Shown here in pieces: positions 34,792-44,127 of a stretch of DNA of 47,829 nucleotides. Source of the DNA: Candidatus Omnitrophota bacterium (lineage in GTDB: Bacteria; Omnitrophota; Gorgyraeia; Zapsychrales; Fredricksoniimonadaceae); NCBI GenBank assembly GCA_015232565.1, contig JADFZK010000020.1, forward strand, positions 1 to 47,829, read 5' to 3'. The stretch's first letter is position 1; each line of letters opens with the position of its first letter. The notes beneath the pieces were generated by a model. The model was given only the letters and a program-made list of their open reading frames with translations. It ran no database searches and was not told the DNA's origin. A program made the translations under genes and the position numbers.

Positions 34792-36396
34792 CTATTTGAA
34801 ATGTTTAAAACATTTCTCCAAATGCTGGTCGGAAGGTTTTTGGGTAAAAAGGCTGACTACAATAACTACAATAAAAGAGAACGGCAAAGCTATCAAGACC
34901 GGATCTACCACCGTCCAGGGCATCACCGCCAAGGTCGGCCGATTAAAGAGCGCCTGGCACAGGCCAAGAGCCTCGGCTTCTTTCTTGTGTACGAACAAAA
35001 ACCATAAGGCGGTAACCGTAAAACCCGCCAGCATACTGGCAATAGCCCCGGTTTTGGTGATCCATTTAAAGAATAGCGCTCCGGAATAAGCCGGCAAAAA
35101 AGTGCTGGCACACAAGCCAAAGAATATGGCCGTAGCAATAGCGATTATACTCGTAGGCAGTTTGGCGCCCAGCAAAACCGTTAAAATAACACCGACCAAT
35201 ATACCTGACTTAGTAAGAATAACAGTATACTGCTGACCTTTGCCCTTGAAAAAGACCGGCTCAATAAAATCCCGGCCAATAGCGGTGCCCATAGTATGGA
35301 ACTGGGAACTGGAAGTAGACATAGCCGCGGAAAGCAACGTCAGCATAAAGATCGTCACAAACCACCGGGGCATGGCGCTGTTGATAAAAAGCGGGATCAC
35401 CTTATCCACATTCCCGCCGGCCGCGGCCAGCGCAATTTTCCCGAAGCCGGGATGATTAAAGAAATAAACATTGGAAAGCGCTCCCACCAGGTAAGCCGCC
35501 CCGGTCATGACCAGAATAAATATCCCGCCCGCCATGACCCCGCGATTGATCTCTTTATCGCTTTTAACCGTCATAAAACGCACCGCCAGCTGAGGCTGGG
35601 CCAGCACGCCAATCCCCACTCCCATCACAATCGTGGACACCAGAGTCCACCACAAAGGCGACCCCAAAGCCGGCATTCGAGTCCAACCCAAATGCCCTTG
35701 CGCGGTCAGCTTCTCCGGCACCTGGGCCGCCATAGCCACCAAAGCCTGATGCGCCGGAACTATCCCCCCCAGCTGAACATAAGTCAACACTACCAGGACG
35801 ATCATGCCCACGAACATAATAGCGCCCTGCAGGGCATCGGTATACATAACACCCTTGATACCGCCCGCAAAAACATAAGCGCAAATAACCAGCGCATAGA
35901 TCAACAATGCCACATTATAATCCAGGACTCCCGGGAAAGTGCTTTCCAGAAAACGCGCCGCCCCAATAAGGACCGCCGCCGCATACAAAGGCATGAAAAC
36001 AAAGATTATCAGGCCGGAGAAATTCTGGATAAAAGGAGACTGATACCGCTTGCCCAAAAGCTCGGGAAAAGTATGGGCCTCCAGATTGTGGCCCATCTTG
36101 CGGGTACGCTTGCCGAAAAAGATAAAAGCCACGATGATGCCAACAATTATATTCAAAGCCGTAAGCCACAAAAGCCCCATGCCCATCATGGCGGCCACCC
36201 CGCCAAAACCGATTATGGCAGAAGTGCTGATGAAAGTGGCCCCATAAGATACCGCCATCACCACCGGATGCACATCCCGGCCGGCCACCAGATAATCCAG
36301 CGCGTTCCGGGTTTTCCGGTAACCATAATATCCCAGGTAAGCAGTCAGGAACAGATACACGATCACGGCAACGGTAAAGAACATCAGATCACCCAT
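34792..36396 (-). CDS. Sodium:solute symporter (SSS family)
   Basis: A 534-residue membrane protein with about 13 spans. The signature 'YGATFISTSAIIGFGGVAAMMG' and 'ALVICAYVFAGGIKGVMYTDALQG' place it in the solute:sodium symporter family. 'LLSAAMSTSSSQFHTMGTAIGRD' holds the Ser residues of the second sodium site. The substrate is not readable from sequence; its place just before iorAB and paaK suggests an aryl acid or other organic acid. AAGGAGGG precedes the ATG. The small gene upstream encodes its usual accessory protein. Confidence 0.92.
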   Translation of the reverse strand: MGDLMFFTVAVIVYLFLTAYLGYYGYRKTRNALDYLVAGRDVHPVVMAVSYGATFISTSAIIGFGGVAAMMGMGLLWLTALNIIVGIIVAFIFFGKRTRKMGHNLEAHTFPELLGKRYQSPFIQNFSGLIIFVFMPLYAAAVLIGAARFLESTFPGVLDYNVALLIYALVICAYVFAGGIKGVMYTDALQGAIMFVGMIVLVVLTYVQLGGIVPAHQALVAMAAQVPEKLTAQGHLGWTRMPALGSPLWWTLVSTIVMGVGIGVLAQPQLAVRFMTVKSDKEINRGVMAGGIFILVMTGAAYLVGALSNVYFFNHPGFGKIALAAAGGNVDKVIPLFINSAMPRWFVTIFMLTLLSAAMSTSSSQFHTMGTAIGRDFIEPVFFKGKGQQYTVILTKSGILVGVILTVLLGAKLPTSIIAIATAIFFGLCASTFLPAYSGALFFKWITKTGAIASMLAGFTVTALWFLFVHKKEAEALGLCQALFNRPTLAVMPWTVVDPVLIALPFSFIVVIVVSLFTQKPSDQHLEKCFKHFK

Positions 36397-36428
36397 GCGC
36401 CCTCCTTGTATTAATGACCACCACCGGC

Positions 36429-36599
36429 TTACAATTTATCCTCTACCGCTTTTTCACCGGCTACCCACTCGCGATCTTCCTTATAGATCTCCTCATCACC
36501 TTTGTTCCAATTTATGATCCCGTAAACCACGCAAAAACCGGCGCTCAAGATACACGCTAAATAAGCCAGCCACACCTGCGGATCATCTATACCGAACAT
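36429..36599 (-). CDS. Symporter small accessory protein
   Basis: A 56-residue protein with one membrane span ('WLAYLACILSAGFCVVYGIINW') and a charged tail. This pattern ('MFGIDDPQVWLAY') is that of the small protein encoded before many SSS symporters. AAAGGAGGT lies 6 nt before the ATG at 36599, which fixes the start and excludes the longer frame to 36626 that would overlap the thioesterase gene. Confidence 0.88.
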   Translation of the reverse strand: MFGIDDPQVWLAYLACILSAGFCVVYGIINWNKGDEEIYKEDREWVAGEKAVEDKL

Positions 36600-36612
36600 A
36601 GGCTTACCTCCT

Positions 36613-37020
36613 TTATTGTTGATCAACCTGCGCGGGCTTGCCCCTTATGTAACCAGTGCCCAACATTACGGCCACCAAATCGCCCGCCGCACTGCTGACC
36701 CGGATCTCGTAAGTTACCAGCTTCTTGCTCCGGGCTATCTCCCGGGCCTCGGCCAAAAGCTCACCTTCACCCGCCGCTTTAACAAATGAAATGGTGGTAT
36801 TAGTGCTTACCACGGCATCCGCACCGCAGTTAGCGGCTGCGGCAAAAGCCAGGTCGCCCAGCGTGAACACCGCCCCGCCGTGAACAATGCCCAGGCCGTT
36901 CAAATGATGCGGCTTAACAACCAGGCGCGTCCGCGCCACACCCGAAGCCGCGGAAAGCACTTCCATGCCGTTGAAAAGACAAAACTTATCCATTGTATTA
37001 AGGTCTTTTAAGGAGCGCAT
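36613..37020 (-). CDS. PaaI-like hotdog thioesterase
   Basis: A 135-residue hotdog-fold enzyme with the family stretch 'NGLGIVHGGAVFTLGDLAFAAAAN'. PaaI proteins hydrolyse aryl- or acyl-CoA esters, often to free CoA in phenylacetate metabolism. As first gene of the symporter-ior-paaK transcript it may release the aryl acid or recover CoA. The C-terminus reaches to 13 bp before the small membrane gene. Confidence 0.88.
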   Translation of the reverse strand: MRSLKDLNTMDKFCLFNGMEVLSAASGVARTRLVVKPHHLNGLGIVHGGAVFTLGDLAFAAAANCGADAVVSTNTTISFVKAAGEGELLAEAREIARSKKLVTYEIRVSSAAGDLVAVMLGTGYIRGKPAQVDQQ

Positions 37021-37061
37021 AGGTCATCCAGGTAATTAAGCCGCTAGCAACAGGAAGGAAA

Positions 37062-37090
37062 AATATATCATGGCCACAAGATAAACACAA
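37062..37090 (-). promoter_or_regulatory. Promoter of the thioesterase-symporter-ior-paaK operon
   Basis: Minus-strand TTGTGT (37085-37090), 17-bp spacer, TATATT (37062-37067), 41 nt before the thioesterase gene. Confidence 0.45.
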
Positions 37091-37124
37091 TACGGATTTG
37101 CGGAAGACACCCACAAGAGAGCCC

Positions 37125-40100
37125 TTAAGGAGCTACATTAGGCTGGGTAGCAGATGGCCTGATCCCCAGAAACTGCGGAAGGCTTATCAGCGGGTGAACA
37201 CCGGTAATAACCGGTGATATACCGGAAGAGTCCAGCACTCGTTGCAACATCGCCGGATCAACATTAAACTTTACTCCCCCGGCTACACTTGAAGTTTTCA
37301 CGTTCTTTGGTGCGGGCGTCAAATCGATACCACCGCGCATAGAAGCATCGAATTGCCCGTTCTTCCAATCACCGGTAAAGAAAGCATACGGATTAACTTT
37401 ACCACTGTCATTTACATAGTATCGTGATTCATACTCCCCAAAACCGATTGAGTCAGAACTATATGACAAAAGTCCCTGGGCCTTAAGCTCCGACCCGGTT
37501 ACTTTCTTAGTGCTATCCAATAAATTCAGAACCTCCTGTAAAGCTTTAACGCGCTCCTCGGTCGAGTGCGAATCCAACGTTTGTAGCAACAACTCCAGCC
37601 TGATCGCCGGCAATGAATATTTTTGTACGAAAATCTCAAACAGATCTTCCTTATGGTAATACTTAACGAATTCCGCGACCATTTGTAAACTGCGCAAAAT
37701 ATCCAGACCATCCGGTTTCCATTCCCCGGTAAGATCCCCGGACTTTAACCGGGAGAAATACAAATTCAGTTCATGTAATGCCATCATGGACAATACCGCC
37801 GGCGAAGCATTCCAGTATCCCGCATTGATACCAAAACTGAACTGCTCCCCGGGATACGGCTTCTGCAACGTCCCTCCCAGAACAGCCGCCTGGGAATCAA
37901 CATAAGATATCTCAAAACCGGATATCGTAATATTGGTGGCAAATTCTTTCAGATAATCGTTAAATCCAAAAAAGTACCGTACCCGGCCGCCAACATCGCT
38001 TGCGTAAGCATGCCGCAACCTGGCCAGATCCACATTGGCCAGTTCAAAAGCAAACGAATCCCGTTCATTTGACAATACAAATCCCCGGGAAGGAAGATAA
38101 AGCATCGCCTCAGCATCCCCGAAGGTTTCATTATACATGTATTTCTTACGCTCATTTGAATGGGGGAAAATATACTGCACTCTACCATCCTGACTCTTAA
38201 CACGCGCTTCGATCTGCGGCCAGGACAAACGCTCCGGCAATGCATCCAGAATGCCCATCAAGGTCGCGGTGTCCTCACTCATATAGGCTGTAGTTGTAGC
38301 ACCAATAAAATGGCTGTAGGGAAATCGCTCCATAACCGGCGCCAGGTAAGCACTGGCACTGCCGCAAGAAAAGATCCCGATGATCTTGTGCCCCATTTGC
38401 AACAAATCCAGCGAAGGAGCCTGATCCAAAGCAAATGCCAGGCTGGCGCCCATCCCGGTATGCCCGGAGAACGCCACCATATCCACATCCGGAGAGGACA
38501 TTTCTTTAAATATCGCGCCTTTGTAATTCTGAGGATCTCCGGTAGGATCATGATAAACAGTTACCAACACTCCATTGATCGTCTTACTGAGTATATTGAT
38601 ACCGTCTTTGGCAGTTCGGTCATAACCACGGGCGGCAAACTGACTGAGCACATACTCCGGATTAAACGGATTATACAAACGCACATTGAACGTTTTAGTC
38701 TTGTCCATACGCGTATAATCCGGCTGGTCCGGATTATCTGCCAAAGAATATTGCTCCAAAGCCACCACCTCCGGATGACTACTCCTGATTTGGTGTTTTC
38801 TCTCATTACTAAATGAGGCAAATAACCGACATAGATAAAACATATACCGGGAACGCAAAGCCACCTTCTTTTCTTGCAAAACAACCGTAACCAGATCGCC
38901 CAATAACCTGCCTTGCTGTTCGGGCGAAAACAGAACGTCATGGCTTAAAGAATAAATTAGCAAATTAAAATTACCCGGCTGCAACATCTCATGAGCGGGC
39001 AAGACCAAAGTCAATCCGGAAAGCCGTCCACGATGACGCTCCAAATTCTCTTTTAAGAATCTGCCAACGCCCCTGGAGCCAATAACCTCAAATAGCCTTC
39101 GGGTCAGGTCCGGACTTTGAAATACCTTTTCCCAGTACTCAGATTTCATAACCTTGGCCGGCAGATCAGGTGCTAAAGGCTCGAGGCTGCCATTTTCTGT
39201 TAACACTTGCAAAACACGCGCCGCATCAAATGTGGTAACGCCCATTCTCTCACCCAGCATCTCCAGTGATCGCATAAAAAGCTGAAGATCATCAAACTGC
39301 CATTCCGTTAACCGCGCAAGTAACAAACTTTCATGACAATTCCGGGCAATATTCGCCAACAAATCAACCAAATTCAGGGAAAATGCGCCGTCATGGATAA
39401 TCCGGCCGGCCAATCCGGGCCAGCCGCCAGATCTTACTATCCAGTCATGTAACTTCTCATTGGCATAGGCAGTTGTTATAAAGTACAAAGCCATCGTTTC
39501 GATCATTTTATGACTGTCTTTCTCGTCCCGGATCACTCCCTGATCTCGCAGTTCTTTTACAACGGCATAAATTTGTTCGATCTGTTTCTCACCCAGTCCA
39601 TTACCAGTATGTGCACCTGGCGGTATCAGGCTGGCTTGCAAGATATAAACCATAACATCCAACACAGTCATCTTAAAATCATCCGGAACTCTTGCCTTTA
39701 TCACATCAGATGGAAAGAACCAGCGCAAATCCCTTAAGATCGCAAATCTGTTAACAAAAATCAAAGTTTTCTCAATACCCAAAGATCTGTAATCAACAAG
39801 CTTTATGATCGCGCCAGCCTCCGAAAGAATATTAGCCTGCTTGTTTATTGAATCCCATAACAATGGCTTACCAAGAACAGCATCCAACCCGCCGTTCTGG
39901 GCAATAATATAATCCGCCAGATCACGGTCAATCTGGTAACGAAAACTTCCAGTGAACGAAATCAAGAATTGCAAAGCCCTTTCTTCATCCCGGCCTCTTG
40001 ACATATCAAATATGTAGTCGATAGTCGCGGAGAAATGCGGAGGCTGCCAATGCTCCCGTACAACCCTGAGAATCAGCTTCTCTTTAAAACTTCTTGAAGC

Positions 40101-41735
40101 CTTGGATTCCACAATTGACTTAAAGGAATATTCATAAAGCAGATTTAATATCTTCCTAGCGCGTTCATTGATCCCTGACAAAGCCTCCTCCGGGATCATG
40201 CCCTGCGTTAATAACCTCCAAAGCTCTTTTGCCTCCTCCGGACTTAAATAAGCATTGCCTTCCGCAAGAAATCTTTTTATTGGCGATATATCATCATTCC
40301 CGAGACCCATACCCTGCAACTCCCACATTCTGATCGAAAATGCCTTTGCTGCAAACTTCCTGATCAAAGGGCTCGTTTCTTGTAACATTTCGGGAATATC
40401 CGCTTCTGCCGTAAACGGACTAAACATCCGATGGCCTTTATCTTCGGGTTTAATCTTTACAACATACTTCATTAAATACTCAACATCGGCCTGAATATCG
40501 GGCCCAATAGCGGGCCGATCCAGCGGAGTAAAATTCCCCTGGGATTCCGCCACTTGCAAAGACACCCCGAACACCAGCAGCGCTCCCCATTTCTTCAGGC
40601 TTTTGGTTAAACGTGAAATCATCGCCGGGTCAGACGAGATCGCCATTGCCCGGTCCATATTCTCGGGCACAAAACCAACACCACCCGTGAAATATTTACG
40701 GGGAATGATCTGCTGTGAACCCGGGTCGTATTCTTCCTTAATGAGGTTATATGCGCCTTTCCTGAACGTTGCAACATACTGCTCCCAGATCCTGCCGGAT
40801 TCTTGGGGATCCCGGATATTCACCCCATCCACCTTGTTATGTCCAGCATAACCTAGCGCCAGAATAGAATCCTTGATCTTCTTCTTGTACCATGTTGCCA
40901 GGATAAGCGATTGGTACACCTGCCGTAACGGTGCAAAACCGGCGCCTTCGTTCACTTCTTTCTCCAGGACCGGGATCACGATCTCGCGCAGGACGTTCCT
41001 GGCAATGTCGTTTGGGTCGGTTGGCGTTGAAGTTGGCATGGCGTTGGTCGACGTCGCTAAATAGTCCGCTTCTAGCATGACTTTCAGGCGGCTTGCCACC
41101 ACATAAGCTGTGGCGGCTGATGGATTCTCATAAACTTCGGCCTGGGCGGGGATGATCCAAACTTTGTTAAAAGCGTCCACCGGGATGTCGGTGGTGCCGT
41201 ATTTCTCCTGCGCCTGCCGGTAAACCCCGGACCAGAATTTCTTGCCCGTATCCCCCTCGGGATAAATAACCGACGCCGTAATTTGCTTGAGCAAATAATC
41301 CTGCGCCAGCAAGTCGCGGCCCATTTCAGTGCGGCCAAAAGCCGCGGGAATAATGCGGTCTTTTTCGTACGGACTTAAATTAACCCACAAGTCTTTATCG
41401 GGAATAGTGAGCGCGGCAAGAAAGTATTTAACCAGGCGCGACGATTCAGCTGGCGAAGCTTGCTCTGCACGATCGCCCGGGTCCAGAATAAACTCCAGCC
41501 GTAAAGGATCGTCAGGATAAACTTTAATACCTTTCAAAACTGCAGGCGCGAATGCGGGGCTCAAAGCGGCCATTGCACCAGGAGGTAAAAGATCAGCCCG
41601 GCCCTGGGCATAAGAATACCCGGCTGGCAGAACCAATGAGTTTAACAAAAAAGCGGCCAGCACCAGGAAAGTAGTTATCCTGCTTCCCAAGCCAATATAC
41701 TTTGCATTGCTGTTAAATATGCCTGCCTTAACCAT
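37125..41735 (-). CDS. Large secreted Omnitrophota protein with putative clan-CD peptidase domain
   Basis: This 1536-residue exported protein has a signal peptide with a core at about 20-35 and 'YAQ' near 43. The family head covers about 48-355: 'LLPPGAMAALSPAF', 'NLSPYEKDRII', 'GRTEMGRDLLAQDYLLKQ', 'EKEVNEGAGFAPLRQV' and 'IIPRKYFTGGVG'. A long helical middle covers about 410-1000. Near 1050-1190 is a stretch with G-H at 1091-1092 ('FSGHTGMG') and Cys1124 ('IFSCGSASAY'), which has the order and setting of a caspase/gingipain-type His-Cys dyad. The tail 'GGIDLTP' to the end (1468-1536) is the family's terminal module. AGGGG lies close before the ATG. The gene is monocistronic. The peptidase assignment is inference from motif setting. 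Confidence 0.8.
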   Translation of the reverse strand: MVKAGIFNSNAKYIGLGSRITTFLVLAAFLLNSLVLPAGYSYAQGRADLLPPGAMAALSPAFAPAVLKGIKVYPDDPLRLEFILDPGDRAEQASPAESSRLVKYFLAALTIPDKDLWVNLSPYEKDRIIPAAFGRTEMGRDLLAQDYLLKQITASVIYPEGDTGKKFWSGVYRQAQEKYGTTDIPVDAFNKVWIIPAQAEVYENPSAATAYVVASRLKVMLEADYLATSTNAMPTSTPTDPNDIARNVLREIVIPVLEKEVNEGAGFAPLRQVYQSLILATWYKKKIKDSILALGYAGHNKVDGVNIRDPQESGRIWEQYVATFRKGAYNLIKEEYDPGSQQIIPRKYFTGGVGFVPENMDRAMAISSDPAMISRLTKSLKKWGALLVFGVSLQVAESQGNFTPLDRPAIGPDIQADVEYLMKYVVKIKPEDKGHRMFSPFTAEADIPEMLQETSPLIRKFAAKAFSIRMWELQGMGLGNDDISPIKRFLAEGNAYLSPEEAKELWRLLTQGMIPEEALSGINERARKILNLLYEYSFKSIVESKASRSFKEKLILRVVREHWQPPHFSATIDYIFDMSRGRDEERALQFLISFTGSFRYQIDRDLADYIIAQNGGLDAVLGKPLLWDSINKQANILSEAGAIIKLVDYRSLGIEKTLIFVNRFAILRDLRWFFPSDVIKARVPDDFKMTVLDVMVYILQASLIPPGAHTGNGLGEKQIEQIYAVVKELRDQGVIRDEKDSHKMIETMALYFITTAYANEKLHDWIVRSGGWPGLAGRIIHDGAFSLNLVDLLANIARNCHESLLLARLTEWQFDDLQLFMRSLEMLGERMGVTTFDAARVLQVLTENGSLEPLAPDLPAKVMKSEYWEKVFQSPDLTRRLFEVIGSRGVGRFLKENLERHRGRLSGLTLVLPAHEMLQPGNFNLLIYSLSHDVLFSPEQQGRLLGDLVTVVLQEKKVALRSRYMFYLCRLFASFSNERKHQIRSSHPEVVALEQYSLADNPDQPDYTRMDKTKTFNVRLYNPFNPEYVLSQFAARGYDRTAKDGINILSKTINGVLVTVYHDPTGDPQNYKGAIFKEMSSPDVDMVAFSGHTGMGASLAFALDQAPSLDLLQMGHKIIGIFSCGSASAYLAPVMERFPYSHFIGATTTAYMSEDTATLMGILDALPERLSWPQIEARVKSQDGRVQYIFPHSNERKKYMYNETFGDAEAMLYLPSRGFVLSNERDSFAFELANVDLARLRHAYASDVGGRVRYFFGFNDYLKEFATNITISGFEISYVDSQAAVLGGTLQKPYPGEQFSFGINAGYWNASPAVLSMMALHELNLYFSRLKSGDLTGEWKPDGLDILRSLQMVAEFVKYYHKEDLFEIFVQKYSLPAIRLELLLQTLDSHSTEERVKALQEVLNLLDSTKKVTGSELKAQGLLSYSSDSIGFGEYESRYYVNDSGKVNPYAFFTGDWKNGQFDASMRGGIDLTPAPKNVKTSSVAGGVKFNVDPAMLQRVLDSSGISPVITGVHPLISLPQFLGIRPSATQPNVAP

Positions 41736-41916
41736 GCCACCCCTTATATTGACACTCTCCGCAACTATATAAAGGATACAATATATTCCTTGAAATAACC
41801 AACTCCGGCAGGCTTTGGAAGAAAACGCTTTCTTCGTCTAAGAAGTATAGGTGTTTAACAACTAATTATAATGGCGAAAATTAATGTTTCTCAAACATGT
41901 GTGCAAAAACCCGTAT

Positions 41917-43182
41917 TTACACTTGCAACAATTCATTCCAGCGCGAGGTGAAGCGGCCGGAACGGCGTGTTTGTTTGGGGCGCAGGCCGTTGCTTAATTG
42001 TTCGCGCGCCCAGAAAACCTCGCCATCCAGGCGGTCGATCACTTCCATCAGGCGGCCCTGGCGTTCCGTACTGCCCGCCGGCTCATATAACCCCGGCCCG
42101 TCACCCGCCCGCACCAGGCCCAGCAAAACCACTCCCGCCCGCTTGTACCGCAATCCGCCCCGAAAGATTCGCGCCAGGAGCCGGCGCGACAGGCCCATCA
42201 GTTCGGGTGTAAAATCCGTGGCCGGAGAGATCTCGGCATAAGCCGTATTAGCGTAGAAACCGCTCTTGAACGGACTGGTTTCAATAAAGACCTGCATACC
42301 CAAAGCGGCGCTTGCCTGCTCGCGCATTTTCCCGGCCGCCAGCGCCACAAAAGAACACAGCGCGGCCTCCAGCTCATCCCGGCCGCCGATCTCATCGCCA
42401 AAAGACCTGGTGGTGGCTATTGACTGCTTGGGCGCCGCAACCGCCTCCAGCCCCGAACAGGCAATGCCGCGCAATTCATACACTGTACGCAACGTCATAA
42501 CACTCAAATGTTTCTTTATTACCGAGTCTTCCATCCGGCGTAAAGCCTCGGCCGTAAATATGCCCTGTTCATTAAGCCATTTAGCCTTGCGGCGGCCAAT
42601 GCCCCAAATGTCCTCAACTAAAACCGCCTCCAGGCGAGCCCGGATCGCCTCTTCGTCCAGCAGAACGCCCACCCCTTGCAGGCCAGGCACTTTCTTGGCG
42701 GCCTGATTGGCGGCCTTGGCCAATGTTTTGGTCCGGGCAATACCTACCGACACCGGCAGTCCGGTATATTGCAGTACTTTACGCCGCAATTCACCCCCGA
42801 ACACCCGATGATCAGCGATCCCCAGCCCGGCCAGGGCCAGAAAAGCTTCATCAATAGAATAGACCTCCATATCCGAAGCGAAGCTTCGCAAGACCGTCAT
42901 TACCCGCCGGGACATATCGCCATAAAGCGCAAAATTCGCCGACAAAACCCTGACCCCGCCCGTTTCCATCAGATGCCGCCATTTATAGAACGGCTCGCCC
43001 ATACCAATGCCCAGCGCCTTGGCTTCGTTAGACCGCGCAATAGCACAACCATCATTGTTGGACAACACCACCACCGGCCGGTTCCTGAGCGAAGGGTCGA
43101 AGACCCGCTCACACGAAGCATAAAAATTATTACAATCCACCAGCGCGATAATATGCCGGCTAGGCGAAAGTGCGAATGACAT
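41917..43182 (-). CDS. umuC: Error-prone DNA polymerase V catalytic subunit
   Basis: A 421-residue Y-family translesion polymerase. '[18 protein letters not shown]' supplies Asp16 and 'YSIDEAF' supplies Asp111-Glu112 for metal binding. '[19 protein letters not shown]' and the helix-hairpin-helix stretch '[13 protein letters not shown]' are typical. Length is normal for UmuC. It overlaps umuD by 23 nt and is co-transcribed from the umuD promoter. Confidence 0.95.
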   Translation of the reverse strand: MSFALSPSRHIIALVDCNNFYASCERVFDPSLRNRPVVVLSNNDGCAIARSNEAKALGIGMGEPFYKWRHLMETGGVRVLSANFALYGDMSRRVMTVLRSFASDMEVYSIDEAFLALAGLGIADHRVFGGELRRKVLQYTGLPVSVGIARTKTLAKAANQAAKKVPGLQGVGVLLDEEAIRARLEAVLVEDIWGIGRRKAKWLNEQGIFTAEALRRMEDSVIKKHLSVMTLRTVYELRGIACSGLEAVAAPKQSIATTRSFGDEIGGRDELEAALCSFVALAAGKMREQASAALGMQVFIETSPFKSGFYANTAYAEISPATDFTPELMGLSRRLLARIFRGGLRYKRAGVVLLGLVRAGDGPGLYEPAGSTERQGRLMEVIDRLDGEVFWAREQLSNGLRPKQTRRSGRFTSRWNELLQV

Positions 43183-43579
43183 GCGTCACCACCCCCCAAA
43201 CCGAGAAATCCCGCCCGGACGCTATTTCCACCGGCTGGTACGCCGGATTGTCCGGATACAACACCACCCGCCCCTGCTCGCGCCGTATATGTTTTACCGT
43301 AAATTCACCATCCAGCACAGCGACCACAATACTGTCCTGCCGCGGATAAAGCGCACGATCCACGATCATGATACTGCCGGAAAATATGCCGGCATTGATC
43401 ATGGAGTCCCCTTTGGCGCGCACACAAAAAGTAGCGGCCGGATGGCGCACCAGATATTCATTCCAATCCAGATTGCTTTCAATAAAATCGTCGGCCGGGG
43501 AAGGAAACCCGGCGCTGACCGCAGTGGCGTAAAAAGGAATTCCGGCAGGTTTTAAAACTGAAACAGTGGCAATTTTCAT
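43160..43579 (-). CDS. umuD: UmuD-like self-cleaving subunit of polymerase V
   Basis: A 139-residue S24 peptidase-type protein. The cleavage bond is Ala23-Gly24 ('VSAGFPSP'), the nucleophile Ser59 is in 'KGDSMI' and the general base Lys96 is in 'GEFTVKHI'. RecA-stimulated cleavage should give the active UmuD'. I use the ATG at 43579 because the -10 box is 7 nt before it; the longer frame to 43600 would start inside the promoter. Confidence 0.94.
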   Translation of the reverse strand: MKIATVSVLKPAGIPFYATAVSAGFPSPADDFIESNLDWNEYLVRHPAATFCVRAKGDSMINAGIFSGSIMIVDRALYPRQDSIVVAVLDGEFTVKHIRREQGRVVLYPDNPAYQPVEIASGRDFSVWGVVTHVIRTFA

Positions 43580-43586
43580 AGCCACC

Positions 43587-43615
43587 GTTATACCACACAT
43601 AAGTGCGCACGTAAA
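43587..43615 (-). promoter_or_regulatory. umuDC promoter with possible SOS operator
   Basis: Minus-strand TTTACG (43610-43615), 17-bp spacer, TATAAC (43587-43592). The spacer holds the palindrome GTGCGCAC followed by TTATGTGTG, a candidate repressor site. The ATG lies 7 nt after the -10 box, so the mRNA is expected to be leaderless. Confidence 0.6.
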
Positions 43616-43618
43616 GCT

Positions 43619-43837
43619 TTAAACCTTATGGGCGGAGCTCACTTTACCCGTAGAATGCAAAGTGGCGCAGGAATGGCAATAGAGCTCATGATTATAAACA
43701 CTCAGGGAATTCTTACAGCGGGGATGTTTACATTTCCGGCCCCGGGGGGACGTAACGGATGGTTTAATAATAACTCCTTTAGTGGAACGGGCGTTCAAGC
43801 CCCTGGCGCGGTGAGCCGGGAATATCCCGAGTTCCAC
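43619..43837 (-). CDS. Small zinc-ribbon-like protein
   Basis: The frame encodes a C-terminal C-x4-C ... C-x2-C ribbon ('CKHPRCKNSLSVYNHELYCHSC') after a basic stretch 'PSVTSPRGRK', likely zinc- and nucleic-acid-binding. The first usual start is a GTG at 43837 without a good ribosome-binding site. A strong AAAGGAG inside the frame stands just before two ATT codons (residues about 22-23). A start at an ATT, giving about 51 residues, is therefore possible but unproven. It ends 4 bp upstream of the umuD -35 box. Function unknown. Confidence 0.6.
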   Translation of the reverse strand: MELGIFPAHRARGLNARSTKGVIIKPSVTSPRGRKCKHPRCKNSLSVYNHELYCHSCATLHSTGKVSSAHKV

Positions 43838-43867
43838 TCAACGCACCGGGGCCTGAATAAATAAAGT

Positions 43868-43933
43868 TCACTTCTTGTTCTGCTTTGGCTTCTTGACCTT
43901 CTTGTCCTTCTTGCCCTTGCTCTTGTCTCCCAT
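43868..43933 (-). CDS. Lys-rich micro-ORF
   Basis: A 21-codon ORF with a GGGGGGTGG stretch before its ATG. Eleven of its 21 residues are Lys. It opens with M-G-D-K-S, which I have met as the start of very small basic proteins in other bacteria. The product could bind nucleic acid. Support is the ribosome-binding site and the strongly biased composition only. Confidence 0.5.
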   Translation of the reverse strand: MGDKSKGKKDKKVKKPKQNKK

Positions 43934-43966
43934 GCCATCCACCCCCCTTCCCGAATTATGAAAGCA

Positions 43967-44035
43967 TTATAGCGATTCCACCGCCTCTATCAAAGCCTTC
44001 TCTGAAGAAACCGTCCTGCCAATCCGTCGGCCCAT
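43967..44035 (-). CDS. Micro-ORF upstream of the Lys-rich ORF
   Basis: A 22-codon ORF with GGAGG 5 nt before the ATG, encoding a basic N-terminus ('MGRRIGRT') and a helical acidic end ('SEKALIEAVESL'). A second ORF of 37 codons (43956-44069) overlaps it in another frame but has a weaker ribosome-binding site and a Gly-rich, less natural product. No known family. Confidence 0.35.
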   Translation of the reverse strand: MGRRIGRTVSSEKALIEAVESL

Positions 44036-44127
44036 ACACACCTCCGCCGTGATCTATTGTTTTAATCATGATAACATCCAAACAGGGCTTGGCAATCGGG
44101 GAAGAAAAGAATTATAAATCCGAGGGA

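Noticed and set aside
35296..36414. 372-codon open frame on the plus strand
   Set aside because: It lies antisense to the sodium:solute symporter, its product is His/Gln/Arg-rich without domains, and no ribosome-binding site was seen.
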